Both the position numbers and the translations under genes were made by a program. From positions 1 through 59,800 of the forward strand of contig CALXHQ010000014.1 of NCBI GenBank assembly GCA_944388145.1: DNA of 59,800 bases, given 5' to 3'. How positions within the stretch are numbered: position 1 is the stretch's first letter; each line of letters opens with the position of its first letter. Below the pieces are notes generated by a model. The model was not told where the DNA came from. It searched no databases and saw only the letters and a list, made by a program, of their open reading frames with translations. Positions 15,312 through 24,021 of the stretch are shown in pieces. Origin of the DNA: an uncultured Gemmiger sp. GTDB lineage: Bacteria; Bacillota; Clostridia; Oscillospirales; Ruminococcaceae.

Positions 15312-17126
15312 TCAGCTCTGCAACATCTTCATTTTATAAAATTCACCGTGGCGGGCCATCAGCTCCTCGTAGCTGCCGTATTCCAACAGGCCGCCCTTGC
15401 CGATGACCGCGATGTGGTCGGCGTTTTTGATGGTGGACAGCCGGTGGGCCACGATCAGGGTGGTGCGTCCGTGCACCAGCCGGGCAATGGCCTCCTGGAT
15501 TTTCTGCTCTGACACACTGTCCAGCGCGCTGGTGGCCTCGTCCAGGATCAGCACCTCCGGGTTGCGGGCAAAGGCCCGCGCCAGCGAGATGCGCTGCCGC
15601 TGCCCGCCGGACAGGTTGCCGCCGTGCTCGGCCAGCATGGTGTCCACACCCCGAGGCATCTTGTCCACCATCTCCTCCAGGTTGGCTGCCCGGATGATCC
15701 GGCGCAGCTGCTCGTCGGTGATGCCGTCCACGCCGTAGGTGATGTTCTCCCGCACCGTGCCGGTGAACAGCACCGGCTGCTGGGGCACCAGCGCAATGTG
15801 GCGGCGGTAGCTTTGCAGGTTGATGGAGCCCAGGTCATGCCCGTCCACAAACACAGCGCCGCGGCTCGGCTTCAAAAAGCCGATGGCCAGGCTGACGATG
15901 GTGGACTTGCCGGAACCGGAGGCGCCCACAAAGGCCACCGTCTCGCCGGGGCGGATGGTCAGGTTCAGGTCGTTGAGCACCGGCTCGTCGCCGTCGGGGT
16001 AGGTGTAGCTCACATGGCGAAAGACAATCTCACCCTTTACGTCGTCCAGGCAGGGTTTGCCCTCGGTGTCCTCCACGTCGCTGGCGCAGAGGATGTCTCC
16101 AATGGAATCCACCGACTCCAGCCCCTTGGACAGGATGGGCAGCAGCGCAATCAGGTTGGAGATCTGTGCCACAATGGTGGTAAAGTAGGACTGGTACAGC
16201 GTGATATCCCCCACGCCGATCACCTTGCGGGTGGCCAGCCAGGCGGTAAACGCCAGGCACAGCACCTGGAACACCTGGAACGCCACCCAGCTGATGGAGG
16301 AAAAGTAGGTCTGGATCATGTCCAGCCGCAGGCCTTTTTTGGCAATCTGGTCCAGCTGGCTGTCCATCTTGCAGATCTCCCGCTGTTCCAGCGCATGAGC
16401 CCGTGCCACCGGCACCATCTCCACCATCTCCATGACCTTGGCAGAGGTGTCTTCCATGGCGCGGCGGAAATCCCGGTTGTGGTACTTGATCTTGCCCTGG
16501 AACAGCACGATCAGCAGGATGGCTACCGGCATGGTCAGGAGGTAAAAGAGAAAGATCACCCGGCTTTTGAAGATGACCACGCCAAACGAAACCGCAATGT
16601 TCAGCACGGTGGTCAGCACCGAGAGAAAGATCTGGGAGGACAGGGTCTGGATCTGTTCCACGTCGCGCATCAGTTTGGATTGCAGCCGCCCGGATTGGGT
16701 GGCGCGGTGGAAGGGGATGGACAGCTGCTGCAGCTTGACCACCAGAGCCTTGCGCAGTTTGCGCTCCACCTCGCGCACGCTCTTGGCGTACAGCCAGGTA
16801 TGGATGTAGTTGGTGGGGATATTTTGCAGCAAAAACAGGATCAGCAATGCCGCATTCAGGGCAATGGTGTGCAGGATGTTGGGGCTGTTCTCGGTCACGG
16901 CGTTGATCAGGTTGGCGGTGACCACCGGGATGACCCAGGTGGGAGAATGCTTGACCACAAAAAAGAACATCGACCCTGCCAGTGCCGGGTAGTGCCCTTT
17001 GTACAACAGCAGCAGCGTTTTCAGGTTGTGGCCGCGGTGGCGGCGGAACACCTCAGCCAGCTGTTCCTCCGCCTTCAGGCTGTCGGCGTAGGCGGCTGTC
17101 TCACCAGGTTGTGTCTTGTTTCGCAT
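15312..17126 (-). CDS. ABC exporter half-transporter (permease fused to ATPase)
   Basis: A 604-residue type I ABC exporter. The N-terminal ~330 residues hold six membrane segments. The C-terminal ATPase has Walker A GASGSGKST, Q-loop VPQQPVLF, signature LSGGQRQRISLARA, Walker B VLILDEATSALD and H-loop IVAHRLST. Such half-transporters dimerise and export lipids, peptides or drugs; the substrate cannot be told here. Its ATG lies inside the 3' end of the GH113-like gene (26-bp overlap), so the two are co-transcribed and probably translationally coupled. The pairing with a glycoside hydrolase is unusual and may be historical or may point to a glycan-related cargo. Confidence 0.9.
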   Translation of the reverse strand: MRNKTQPGETAAYADSLKAEEQLAEVFRRHRGHNLKTLLLLYKGHYPALAGSMFFFVVKHSPTWVIPVVTANLINAVTENSPNILHTIALNAALLILFLLQNIPTNYIHTWLYAKSVREVERKLRKALVVKLQQLSIPFHRATQSGRLQSKLMRDVEQIQTLSSQIFLSVLTTVLNIAVSFGVVIFKSRVIFLFYLLTMPVAILLIVLFQGKIKYHNRDFRRAMEDTSAKVMEMVEMVPVARAHALEQREICKMDSQLDQIAKKGLRLDMIQTYFSSISWVAFQVFQVLCLAFTAWLATRKVIGVGDITLYQSYFTTIVAQISNLIALLPILSKGLESVDSIGDILCASDVEDTEGKPCLDDVKGEIVFRHVSYTYPDGDEPVLNDLNLTIRPGETVAFVGASGSGKSTIVSLAIGFLKPSRGAVFVDGHDLGSINLQSYRRHIALVPQQPVLFTGTVRENITYGVDGITDEQLRRIIRAANLEEMVDKMPRGVDTMLAEHGGNLSGGQRQRISLARAFARNPEVLILDEATSALDSVSEQKIQEAIARLVHGRTTLIVAHRLSTIKNADHIAVIGKGGLLEYGSYEELMARHGEFYKMKMLQS

Positions 17127-18033
17127 AAAATTCCTTCACCACCTTCTGTGCGGGTTTGCCGCAAAACCCGTAGCCGCTGTCCTGCTGGGCACGGGGGTTG
17201 GGCAGCACAGCCGGCCAGTCCCACAGGCCAAAACCCTTGATCCAGCTGCGCTTTTCACAGGCAGTGAACATGGCGCGGTACCAGTCGGCCTGCTCAGTCA
17301 GGTTCAGCGGCCCCTGCAAGGACCAGTCGTTTGGCACCCGGGCAGCGCCGGTGCGGCTCATGCAGCCGGCCTCCGTGAAGAGGAACGGCTTGTCAAACCG
17401 GCGTACCACCGCCTCGATCCGGTCCAGCTCCAGCTCCCACCGGTCAATGGGATAGTAGCCGCTGGCCGAAATATAGTCCAGGCAATCCCACCAGGTTACG
17501 TTGTCCTCCTGGTACTTGTCGGTGTTATAGGTCACGGGGCCGTGGTACTGCTGCCGGATGGCGGCAATCACACCCCGCCATTCGGCCTCTCGGTGTTCGC
17601 TCATCACCATCTCGCAGCCGGCAATGAACAGGTCGCAGTGCTCCTGCTCGGCGATAGCGGCGTAGTGGGCCTGAAAATCGGCGTAGGCCGCAAACCAGTT
17701 GGACCACTTGGGCTCGCAGATCACATCCTTCTCGAAAAAGCTGATGTAGGCCCGCCACACGCCGTTGCAGCAGTTGACGGTGGGTTTCAGTGCCACCCGC
17801 AGCCCTTTGGCTTTGGCATAGCGGATGGCCTGCACCAGCTCACTGTCGGTGCAGGTGCCCTCGGAAGTATAACAAATCTCTTCGCTCTGAGCCACAGGCT
17901 GCAGGCCGTTTGGAGCCAGTATGACAAAATCTGCGCCGGTGGCCTCCGCCATGCGGTCAAAGCTCTCCCGCGCCGGCGGGGTGTTCAGCACTCCTTTGCG
18001 GCAAAACGGGGCAAAATTGATGCCTTTGAACAT
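17101..18033 (-). CDS. GH113-like glycoside hydrolase
   Basis: A 310-residue TIM-barrel protein starting MFKGINFAPFCRKGVL, with barrel-like segments ADFVILAPNG, VALKPTVNC, FIAGCEMVMS, ISASGYYPID and KPFLFTEAGCMS, and ending GFGLWDWPAVL. The layout matches family 113 enzymes, some of which are endo-beta-mannanases. The Glu in AGCEMVMS and the Glu in FTEAGC are the best candidates for acid/base and nucleophile. There is no signal peptide, so it is probably intracellular. The start at 18033 has AGGAGG seven bases upstream. It is the first gene of an operon with the ABC exporter and is divergent from an AraC-type regulator that probably controls it. Confidence 0.75.
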   Translation of the reverse strand: MFKGINFAPFCRKGVLNTPPARESFDRMAEATGADFVILAPNGLQPVAQSEEICYTSEGTCTDSELVQAIRYAKAKGLRVALKPTVNCCNGVWRAYISFFEKDVICEPKWSNWFAAYADFQAHYAAIAEQEHCDLFIAGCEMVMSEHREAEWRGVIAAIRQQYHGPVTYNTDKYQEDNVTWWDCLDYISASGYYPIDRWELELDRIEAVVRRFDKPFLFTEAGCMSRTGAARVPNDWSLQGPLNLTEQADWYRAMFTACEKRSWIKGFGLWDWPAVLPNPRAQQDSGYGFCGKPAQKVVKEFYAKQDTTW

Positions 18034-18062
18034 ACAGAACCCTCCTGATTGATTTCGCCGCA

Positions 18063-18096
18063 AGTATAGCACATACCGCCCAAAACGTGCTATAAT
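18063..18096. promoter_or_regulatory. Divergent promoter region with inverted repeat
   Basis: TATAGCAC (18065-18072) and GTGCTATA (18087-18094) form an 8-bp inverted repeat with a 14-nt spacer. They overlap a minus-strand -10 TATACT (18063-18068) and a plus-strand -10 TATAAT (18091-18096). A regulator bound here would touch both the GH113-like operon and the AraC-type gene. Confidence 0.55.
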
Positions 18097-18141
18097 GAAT
18101 CGCGCAGAAAATTGGATAAATCTCTAAAATTGGTGGTCTTG

Positions 18142-19032
18142 ATGAAGCCTGTGTTTGAATATTCCGATCTCCTCAATGCCCCTTATGAGGCTTTTCTGTT
18201 TGACGCCGAGACCAGCGGTGTTTTCCCCGTTGGCTCCCATTGGCACTATTTTATGGAGATACTCTATATGGTGGAGGGCCATGCCTATGTGGAGGCCGGC
18301 GGCTGCTGCTATGTGCTGGACCCCGGCGACCTGATGGTTTTTTATGCCCAGGTTCCCCACAGCATCGGCGTGTCGGGTACCTTCCCGCTGCGGTACAAAG
18401 TGCTCAAGTTTGACCCTGCCCGCCTGAACATCCCGGGCAGCAGCCTGCCCAGCATCTCGCACATAGTATGGCTGCTGCGCAATACGCCGGAGATGTCTCC
18501 CTGTTTTCGCAGCGCGGAGTTGGCGGAGATTCCTATGGATGCGCTGTTTGAGCGGTGTATCCAGGTGGTCAGCCATAAGCAGTTCGGTTACGACATTCAG
18601 GCCCACGCGCTGTATTGTCTGATCCTCTCGGAGCTGCTGGCTCTCTGGCAAAAGCGGGGATTCCGCCTTGGGGCCGAGCCGGCGGGCCGGCCCCGGGGCG
18701 ACCTGCTGGCCTCGGTGGGGGAGTATATCAACTGCCATTACGCCGAGCCGCTGCGGGTGGAACAGCTGGCCGCCAGGTTTGGCATGAGCTATTCCGGCTT
18801 TGCCGCCCGCTTTCGGGAGTATTATGGTATGTCCTGCAATGCCTTTGTGCAGCGGGTGCGGGTGAACAAGGCGGAGGAACTGCTGTGTCAGACCGACTAT
18901 GATCTGACCACCATCAGCCAGGAAACCGGCTTTTGCGATTGCAGCCACCTGATCCGGGTGTTCCGGCAGGTCAACGGGGTGACGCCGCTGCAGTTCCGCA
19001 AGGCACAGCGCTGCGCCCGTGAAAGGGGATAA
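18142..19032 (+). CDS. AraC family transcriptional regulator
   Basis: A 296-residue regulator. An N-terminal cupin sensor (SHWHYFMEILYMVEGHAYVE and LDPGDLMVFYAQVPHSIG, residues ~35-85) is followed by a C-terminal AraC double helix-turn-helix (LRVEQLAARFGMSYSGFAARFREYYG and ISQETGFCDCSHLIRVFRQ). The ATG at 18142 has GGTGG nearby; a TTG at 18112 is an alternative. Such proteins typically sense a sugar and activate adjacent catabolic genes. It is divergent from the GH113-like/ABC operon across a region with an inverted repeat, which supports control of that operon. Confidence 0.9.
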   Translation: MKPVFEYSDLLNAPYEAFLFDAETSGVFPVGSHWHYFMEILYMVEGHAYVEAGGCCYVLDPGDLMVFYAQVPHSIGVSGTFPLRYKVLKFDPARLNIPGSSLPSISHIVWLLRNTPEMSPCFRSAELAEIPMDALFERCIQVVSHKQFGYDIQAHALYCLILSELLALWQKRGFRLGAEPAGRPRGDLLASVGEYINCHYAEPLRVEQLAARFGMSYSGFAARFREYYGMSCNAFVQRVRVNKAEELLCQTDYDLTTISQETGFCDCSHLIRVFRQVNGVTPLQFRKAQRCARERG

Positions 19033-19076
19033 GGAGACGCCCCACCCCGGAACAGGCCCCTCCTGTGGCAGCAAAC

Positions 19077-19119
19077 AAGGCGCCGCACATCCCTTTGCGG
19101 AACGTGCGGCGCCTTTTGC
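19077..19119. terminator. Bidirectional terminator
   Basis: AAGGCGCCGCAC (19077-19088) pairs with GTGCGGCGCCTT (19104-19115) and is followed by TTTGCC. It separates the convergent AraC-type and UvrA-like genes. Confidence 0.8.
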
Positions 19120-19166
19120 CGTCACTGCGCGGATAATATTCCAGCGGGCCTGCGCCGCGCAAGGCA

Positions 19167-21641
19167 TCACAAAAAGCGGCCGGTGGCGCTTTCAGGGCAG
19201 GCTCTGATCTCCTCCACCGTGCCGCTGGCCACAATGCGGCCGCCGGCTGCGCCGCCGCCGGGGCCCATGTCGATCAGGTAATCGGCGTTGCGGATCACAT
19301 CCAGGTCATGCTCGATCACCACCACGGTGGCGCCCTGGCGGATCAATGTCTCAAACACGCCCAGCAGGGTGCGCACGTCCAGCGGGTGCAGGCCGATGGT
19401 GGGCTCGTCAAACACAAACACGCTGTCGCCCTGGGGACGGCCCATCTCGCTGGCCAGCTTCAGCCGCTGGGCCTCGCCGCCGGACAGGCTGGGCGTCTCC
19501 TCGCCCAGGGTCAGGTAGCCAAGCCCCAGGTCATCCAGCACCTGCAGCCGCTGGCGGACCAGCTTCATGTCCTTGCAGGCGTCCAGCGCTGTGTGCACAT
19601 CCATCGCCATCAGCTCGGGCAGGGAATACCGCTGACCGGCCTTGTTGGCCACATGCACCCGTGCGGCATCCTTTGCGTAGCGGGCGCCGCGGCAGTCGGG
19701 GCAAGGGATGTCCACATCCGGCAAAAACTGCACGTCCAGGCTGATAACGCCGGTACCGTCGCAGGTGGGGCAGCGCAGCTTGCCGGTGTTGTAGGAAAAA
19801 TCCCCCGCCTTGTAGCCCAGAGCCTTCGCCTCGGGGCTGCGGGCAAAAATCTTGCGCAGTTCGTCGTGGACGCCCGCATAGGTGGCCACGGTGGACCGCA
19901 CATTGATGCCGATGGGCGTGGCGTCGATCAGTTTGACCTGCCCGATGCCGGGGGCTTCCACCGCCCGCACATGGGCAGGCAGCTTCTCCCCGGCGATGGC
20001 CGCCTGCAGGGCGGGGATCAGGCTTTCCAGGATCAGCGTTGTTTTGCCCGAACCGGACACGCCGGTTACCACCGTCAGCCGCCCTTTGGGAATGTCCACC
20101 TCCAGCGGCTTGACGGTGTGGATGGCGCCGGTGGAAAGGCGGATGCGCCCAAGGTCAAACAGCGCGTCCTTTGCTGCCCTCTGCCGCACCTCTACCTGCC
20201 GACCGGCCAAAAACGGCCCGATTTTGGAGTTCGGGTCGGCGGCCAGCGCCTCTTTCGTGCCCTGGGCGATCACCTGACCGCCGCTGGCGCCCGCGCCGGG
20301 CCCCATCTCGATCAGCCAGTCGGACTCGGACAAAATCTGGGTGTCATGGTCCACCAGGACGATGGAGTTGCCGTCCGCCAGCAGGTCCCGCATCACGCCG
20401 GTCAGGCCCACGATGTTGGACGGGTGCAGCCCGATGGACGGCTCGTCCAGCACATACAGCACGCCGGTGGTGCGGTTGCGCACCGCGCGGGCCAGCTGCA
20501 TCCGCTGCCGCTCACCGGTGGACAGGGTGGAGGCTGCCCGGTCCAGCGTCAGGTAGCCAAGGCCCAGGTCCATCAGCCGCTTTGCCACCGTCTGAAAGCT
20601 CTCGCAGATGCTTTTGGCCATGGGGCGCATTTCCTCCGGCAGGGCGGCCGGCACGCCGTCCACCCAGGCTGTCAGGTCGGCCAGCGCCATGGTGCAGGCC
20701 TCGTCCAGGCCGATGCCCCGCAGCCGGGGCGCCCGGGCCGCCGCGCACAGGCGGGTGCCGCCACAGTCGGGGCAGGGGCCGACCTTCAAAAACTTTTCCA
20801 CCCGCTTCATGCCCTTCTCGTCCTTGACCTTGGCCAGGGCGTTCTCCACCGTGTAGGTGGCGTTGAAGTAGGTGAAATCCAGCTCCGCCAGCTCGTTGGT
20901 GTGCTTGGAGTGGTAAAGGATGTGCTTTTTCTCGGCCGGGCCGTTGTAGACGATATCCTTTTCCCGGTCGGTCAGCTCCCGGAAGGGCACGTCGGTGCGC
21001 ACCCCCATCGCCCGGCAGACATCCACCATCAGCGACCACATCAGCGAGTTCCAGGGCGCCACCGCCCCCTGCTCGATGGTCAGGCTGTCGTCCGGCACCA
21101 GGGTGGATTTGTCCACCGTGCGCACCACGCCGGTGCCGCCGCAGGTGCGGCAGGCGCCCTGACTGTTGAAGGCCAGCTCCTCGGCGCTGGGGGCGTAGAA
21201 TTTGGCGCCGCACTGGGGGCAGACCAGCTCCTGCCCGGCGGCCACCGCCAGCGTGGGCGGCAGATAGTGCCCGTTGGGGCAGCGGTGGTTTGCCAGGCGG
21301 CTGTACATCAGCCGCAGGCTGTTCAGCAGCTCGGTGCCGGTGCCGAAGGTGCTGCGGATGCCCGGCACGGCGGGCCGCTGGTGCAGCGCCAGCGCCGCGG
21401 GCACATACAGCACCTGGTCCACCGATGCCTTGGCCGCCTGGGTCATGCGGCGGCGGGTGTAGGTGGAAAGCGCCTCCAGGTACCGGCGGGACCCCTCGGC
21501 GTAAAGCACGCCCAAAGCCAGCGACGATTTGCCGGAGCCGGACACCCCGGCAATGCCCACAATTTTGTTCAGCGGCACGTCCACGTCGATATTTTTCAGG
21601 TTGTGGACCCGCGCACCGCGGATTTTGATGGCGTCGATCAT
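19167..21641 (-). CDS. UvrA paralogue (excinuclease ABC subunit A-like)
   Basis: An 824-residue protein with two ABC ATPase modules. The first has GVSGSGKSSL near residue 33 and the signature STGERQRMQLA with VLDEPSIGLHP. The second has GVSGSGKTTL, LSGGEAQRLKLAS and VFDEPTIGLHP. Zinc-binding CxxC pairs are visible (CPQCGAKF, CRTCGGTG, CPDCGGTR, CPTCDGTG, CPDCRGAR). It is over 100 residues shorter than canonical UvrA (~940), which fits the UvrA-like paralogues of Firmicutes and actinobacteria that are often linked to resistance to DNA-binding drugs. The start at 21641 has AGAGGGG upstream; the frame extends to 21752. No uvrB lies nearby, so a role in repair rather than resistance is uncertain. 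Confidence 0.85.
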   Translation of the reverse strand: MIDAIKIRGARVHNLKNIDVDVPLNKIVGIAGVSGSGKSSLALGVLYAEGSRRYLEALSTYTRRRMTQAAKASVDQVLYVPAALALHQRPAVPGIRSTFGTGTELLNSLRLMYSRLANHRCPNGHYLPPTLAVAAGQELVCPQCGAKFYAPSAEELAFNSQGACRTCGGTGVVRTVDKSTLVPDDSLTIEQGAVAPWNSLMWSLMVDVCRAMGVRTDVPFRELTDREKDIVYNGPAEKKHILYHSKHTNELAELDFTYFNATYTVENALAKVKDEKGMKRVEKFLKVGPCPDCGGTRLCAAARAPRLRGIGLDEACTMALADLTAWVDGVPAALPEEMRPMAKSICESFQTVAKRLMDLGLGYLTLDRAASTLSTGERQRMQLARAVRNRTTGVLYVLDEPSIGLHPSNIVGLTGVMRDLLADGNSIVLVDHDTQILSESDWLIEMGPGAGASGGQVIAQGTKEALAADPNSKIGPFLAGRQVEVRQRAAKDALFDLGRIRLSTGAIHTVKPLEVDIPKGRLTVVTGVSGSGKTTLILESLIPALQAAIAGEKLPAHVRAVEAPGIGQVKLIDATPIGINVRSTVATYAGVHDELRKIFARSPEAKALGYKAGDFSYNTGKLRCPTCDGTGVISLDVQFLPDVDIPCPDCRGARYAKDAARVHVANKAGQRYSLPELMAMDVHTALDACKDMKLVRQRLQVLDDLGLGYLTLGEETPSLSGGEAQRLKLASEMGRPQGDSVFVFDEPTIGLHPLDVRTLLGVFETLIRQGATVVVIEHDLDVIRNADYLIDMGPGGGAAGGRIVASGTVEEIRACPESATGRFL

Positions 21642-21862
21642 GCAATTCCCCTCTTTCCTGTAAAACTTGTATGCCTTATTATAGCACGCATTGGGCGGGG
21701 GCGGTATCGTGTTGACGGACGGGCCGTACGCAAACCACTTTACGTCGGGCACGGCCTGTGGTATGGTTAGGTTGCATCTGGGTCATCCATTGTGCGGAAA
21801 AGGAAACAGATGCATCCCCAAAAACAAGCCGGCCCGCCCGGCAAAAAACGAGGTGTTTTGTG

Positions 21863-22693
21863 ATGGCATTGCTTCAGGTAAATTATGTATCCCAGGCGCT
21901 GATGCGCACCGTAACGCTGCATGTGGTATTGCCGGTGGACAAGTTTGACAGCGAGACCGGCCCCTATCACCCGGAGCGGAAATTCCCCACCCTCTACCTG
22001 CTCCACGGCATTTTTGGCAATTATACCGACTGGATCAGCGGTACGCGGGTGCAGCGCTGGGCCGAGGCCCACGACCTGGCGGTGGTGATGCCCTCCGGTG
22101 ACAACCGCTTCTATCTGAACCAGCAGGCAACTCACGACCTGTACGGCGAGTTTATCGGCCGGGAGCTGGTGGAGATCACCCGGCGGATGTTCCCGCTTTC
22201 CCGCCGGCGGGAGGATACCTTCATCGGCGGTCTTTCCATGGGCGGCTACGGCGCGCTGCGCAATGGCCTGAAATACTGCGACACCTTTGGCTGCATTGCG
22301 GCTTTGTCCTCGGCCAACGTGGCGGCCATGCTGGACAGCTACACCGATACCGCCGACAGCTTCAAGGGGACCCGCCGCTATATTGAGGCGCTGTTTGGCC
22401 CCATGGCCGCCATCCCGGGCAGCGACAGCGATCTTGCCGCCCTGGCTGACGGACTGAAAGACCAGCCGGATCGCCGGCCCCGGGTCTATTTGGCCTGCGG
22501 TGACCGGGACGGGCTGCTGCCTGTCAACCGCCAGCTGCGGGATATCCTGACCGCCGACGGATTCGACGTTACCTGGCGGCAGGCGCCTGGTGACCATGAG
22601 TGGGATTTCTGGGACAGCCAGATCCGCCAGGTGATCGACTGGCTGCCGCTTGGCGGCGGGGCAGCCGGCATCAACAGCGGTCATATTGGCTGA
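21863..22693 (+). CDS. Alpha/beta hydrolase, tributyrin esterase (EstA) type
   Basis: A 276-residue serine esterase of the esterase D/EstA group. LYLLHGIFGNYTDW forms the oxyanion region, Ser125 lies in the nucleophile elbow GGLSMGGYGA, Asp214/Asp216 in CGDRDGLL is the likely acid, and His245 in GDHEWDFW completes the triad. It has no signal peptide and should act in the cytoplasm on short-chain or acetyl esters, including acetylated sugars. The start at 21863 has GAGGTG upstream; the open frame begins earlier at 21758. It is divergent from the uvrA-like gene and may run into the flavin reductase-like gene, although that gene has its own promoter. Confidence 0.85.
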   Translation: MALLQVNYVSQALMRTVTLHVVLPVDKFDSETGPYHPERKFPTLYLLHGIFGNYTDWISGTRVQRWAEAHDLAVVMPSGDNRFYLNQQATHDLYGEFIGRELVEITRRMFPLSRRREDTFIGGLSMGGYGALRNGLKYCDTFGCIAALSSANVAAMLDSYTDTADSFKGTRRYIEALFGPMAAIPGSDSDLAALADGLKDQPDRRPRVYLACGDRDGLLPVNRQLRDILTADGFDVTWRQAPGDHEWDFWDSQIRQVIDWLPLGGGAAGINSGHIG

Positions 22694-22738
22694 ACGGATA
22701 CTTACTTTTAGGTGGGGTACTATCCTTCAGTTCAGTAC

Positions 22739-22767
22739 TTGCGCTTTGTTCAGGATGTTTCTATACT
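22739..22767 (+). promoter_or_regulatory. Promoter of the flavin reductase-like gene
   Basis: TTGCGC (22739-22744), a 17-nt spacer and TATACT (22762-22767). Confidence 0.6.
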
Positions 22768-22819
22768 GAGGATGGAAACAATCCACCGGCTCCTGCCGGA
22801 CAGAACGGAGGTATTTGCT

Positions 22820-23389
22820 ATGAAAAAGTCCTTTGGCGCCAAACCCTATCTTTTCCCCATGCCGGTGCTTATGATCGCCACCTATGGGGAGGATGGTAAG
22901 GTTGATGTGATGAATATGGCATGGGGCGGCATCTGCGATGATGACAAGGTCGCCCTGAATATTGGCGAGTCCCACAAAACCACCGCAAACATCAAAGCTC
23001 GCGGGGCTTTTACGCTGAGCATTGCCGATATTCCCCACCTGGCTCAGGCGGACTTTTTCGGCATTGCCTCCGGCAACCAGATGGCGGACAAGTTCGAGCG
23101 CAGCGGCTTGCACGCCGAACCCAGCGACAAGGTGGACGCCCCGGTTATCCAGGAGTTCCCCGTCACGCTGGAGTGCAAGGTGTTGGATTTGCAGAACGAC
23201 CATGGCTATTTCCGGGTGCTGGGCCAGATTGTCAACGTGCTGGTGGACGAGTCCTGCCTGGACGAGTCCGGCAAGCCCGATCCTGCCAGGATGAATGCCT
23301 TTGTGTTCGACCAGTTCCAGAGCGGCTACTACGCCATCGGCGAAAAGGTGGGCCAGGCCTGGGACAGCGGCAAGCCCTACTTGAAATAA
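22820..23389 (+). CDS. Flavin reductase-like FMN-binding protein
   Basis: A 189-residue protein of the flavin reductase-like (FMN-binding split barrel) family. It shows LFPMPVLMIATYGEDGKVDVMN, NIGESHKTTANIKARGAFTLSI and FFGIASGNQMADKFERSGL, the standard layout in which a Ser/Thr-rich strand binds FMN. It likely reduces or carries flavin for a partner oxidoreductase, or acts on small quinone or nitro substrates. The ATG at 22820 has ACGGAGGT ten bases upstream. It is preceded by its own promoter and followed by a hairpin, so it is probably monocistronic. Confidence 0.85.
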   Translation: MKKSFGAKPYLFPMPVLMIATYGEDGKVDVMNMAWGGICDDDKVALNIGESHKTTANIKARGAFTLSIADIPHLAQADFFGIASGNQMADKFERSGLHAEPSDKVDAPVIQEFPVTLECKVLDLQNDHGYFRVLGQIVNVLVDESCLDESGKPDPARMNAFVFDQFQSGYYAIGEKVGQAWDSGKPYLK

Positions 23390-23405
23390 ACAGATACTGT
23401 GCGTA

Positions 23406-23434
23406 CCCCGGCCTTCCCTTCGGGAAAGCCGGGG
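23406..23434 (+). terminator. Hairpin after the flavin reductase-like gene
   Basis: CCCCGGC and GCCGGGG flank an inner CTTCCC/GGGAAA stem. There is no U-tract, so it may only protect the mRNA end or be a weak terminator. Confidence 0.45.
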
Positions 23435-23570
23435 CACCTTGCTGCCCGCAGATGGCGAAAAGTGGGAAGATACGCCTGCTGTGCGCGCACAAATGCTGCA
23501 AAAGGTGCACAAATGTCCGTGGAAAACTGCCGCGGTACTTTGCGTAAAAGAACAAAATGTGACAAAATGA

Positions 23571-23599
23571 TTGACAAACTGTTACGGCGGGACTACCAT
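23571..23599 (+). promoter_or_regulatory. Promoter of the T-box/cstA unit
   Basis: TTGACA (23571-23576), a 17-nt spacer and TACCAT (23594-23599), placing the transcript start near 23606. Confidence 0.65.
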
Positions 23600-23605
23600 A
23601 TCGTT

Positions 23606-23947
23606 ATATCGTCCAGATGCAATGAACGGGACACGATCCGCAGCCCACCGGATTGCAGAAAGCCGCCGGCCAGTGAAAGGCGGCATCCAGGCGCAGCAGA
23701 CCATCCCCCGCCAGCATCCGGTGGGAACCCGCAGGTGTGTGCGGCCTGCAGCCAGTACCGCCGGCCGGCCGTCCACCGTTACCAGGGCACGCAGTAGCCG
23801 TTGCGGCGCGCTGCGGTTGAGTGGCTGCCGGCTGGGAACCAGACCCTGCCGGCGGCAAGTGAAGTGGTATCGCGGAGGTGCGTTACGGGCCTTCGTCTTC
23901 AGCAGCATTTCTGTATGGCTGCCGGGGACGGAGGTCCGTTTTGTTTT
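23606..23947 (+). ncRNA. T-box riboswitch controlling the CstA-type gene
   Basis: The leader shows the T-box layout. AATGAACGGGACACGA matches the stem I GA/K-turn region. CCCACCGGAT (23644-23653) pairs perfectly with ATCCGGTGGG (23716-23725). AGAAAG and GCCAGTGAAAGGC match the stem I bulge and apical loop. AGTGGTATCGCGG (23863-23875) is the T-box sequence that binds the tRNA acceptor end. A 13-bp terminator stem, ACGGGCCTTCGTC (23885-23897) with GACGGAGGTCCGT (23927-23939), is followed by TTTTGTTTT. Uncharged tRNA should favour antitermination. The best specifier candidate is CCC at 23728-23730 in GAACCCGC, which suggests proline; this assignment is tentative. Confidence 0.85.
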
Positions 23948-24021
23948 CCCGTTTTTGGCATAGGGACGATGGAAATACAGGGGAGGCAAGCAGCTCTCCC
24001 TGCGAAAGAGGGAAAAGTAGT

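Noticed and set aside
19308-21770. An 820-codon plus-strand frame opposite the uvrA-like gene
   Set aside because: Antisense shadow with biased His/Gly/Gln composition; the minus-strand UvrA motifs are unambiguous.
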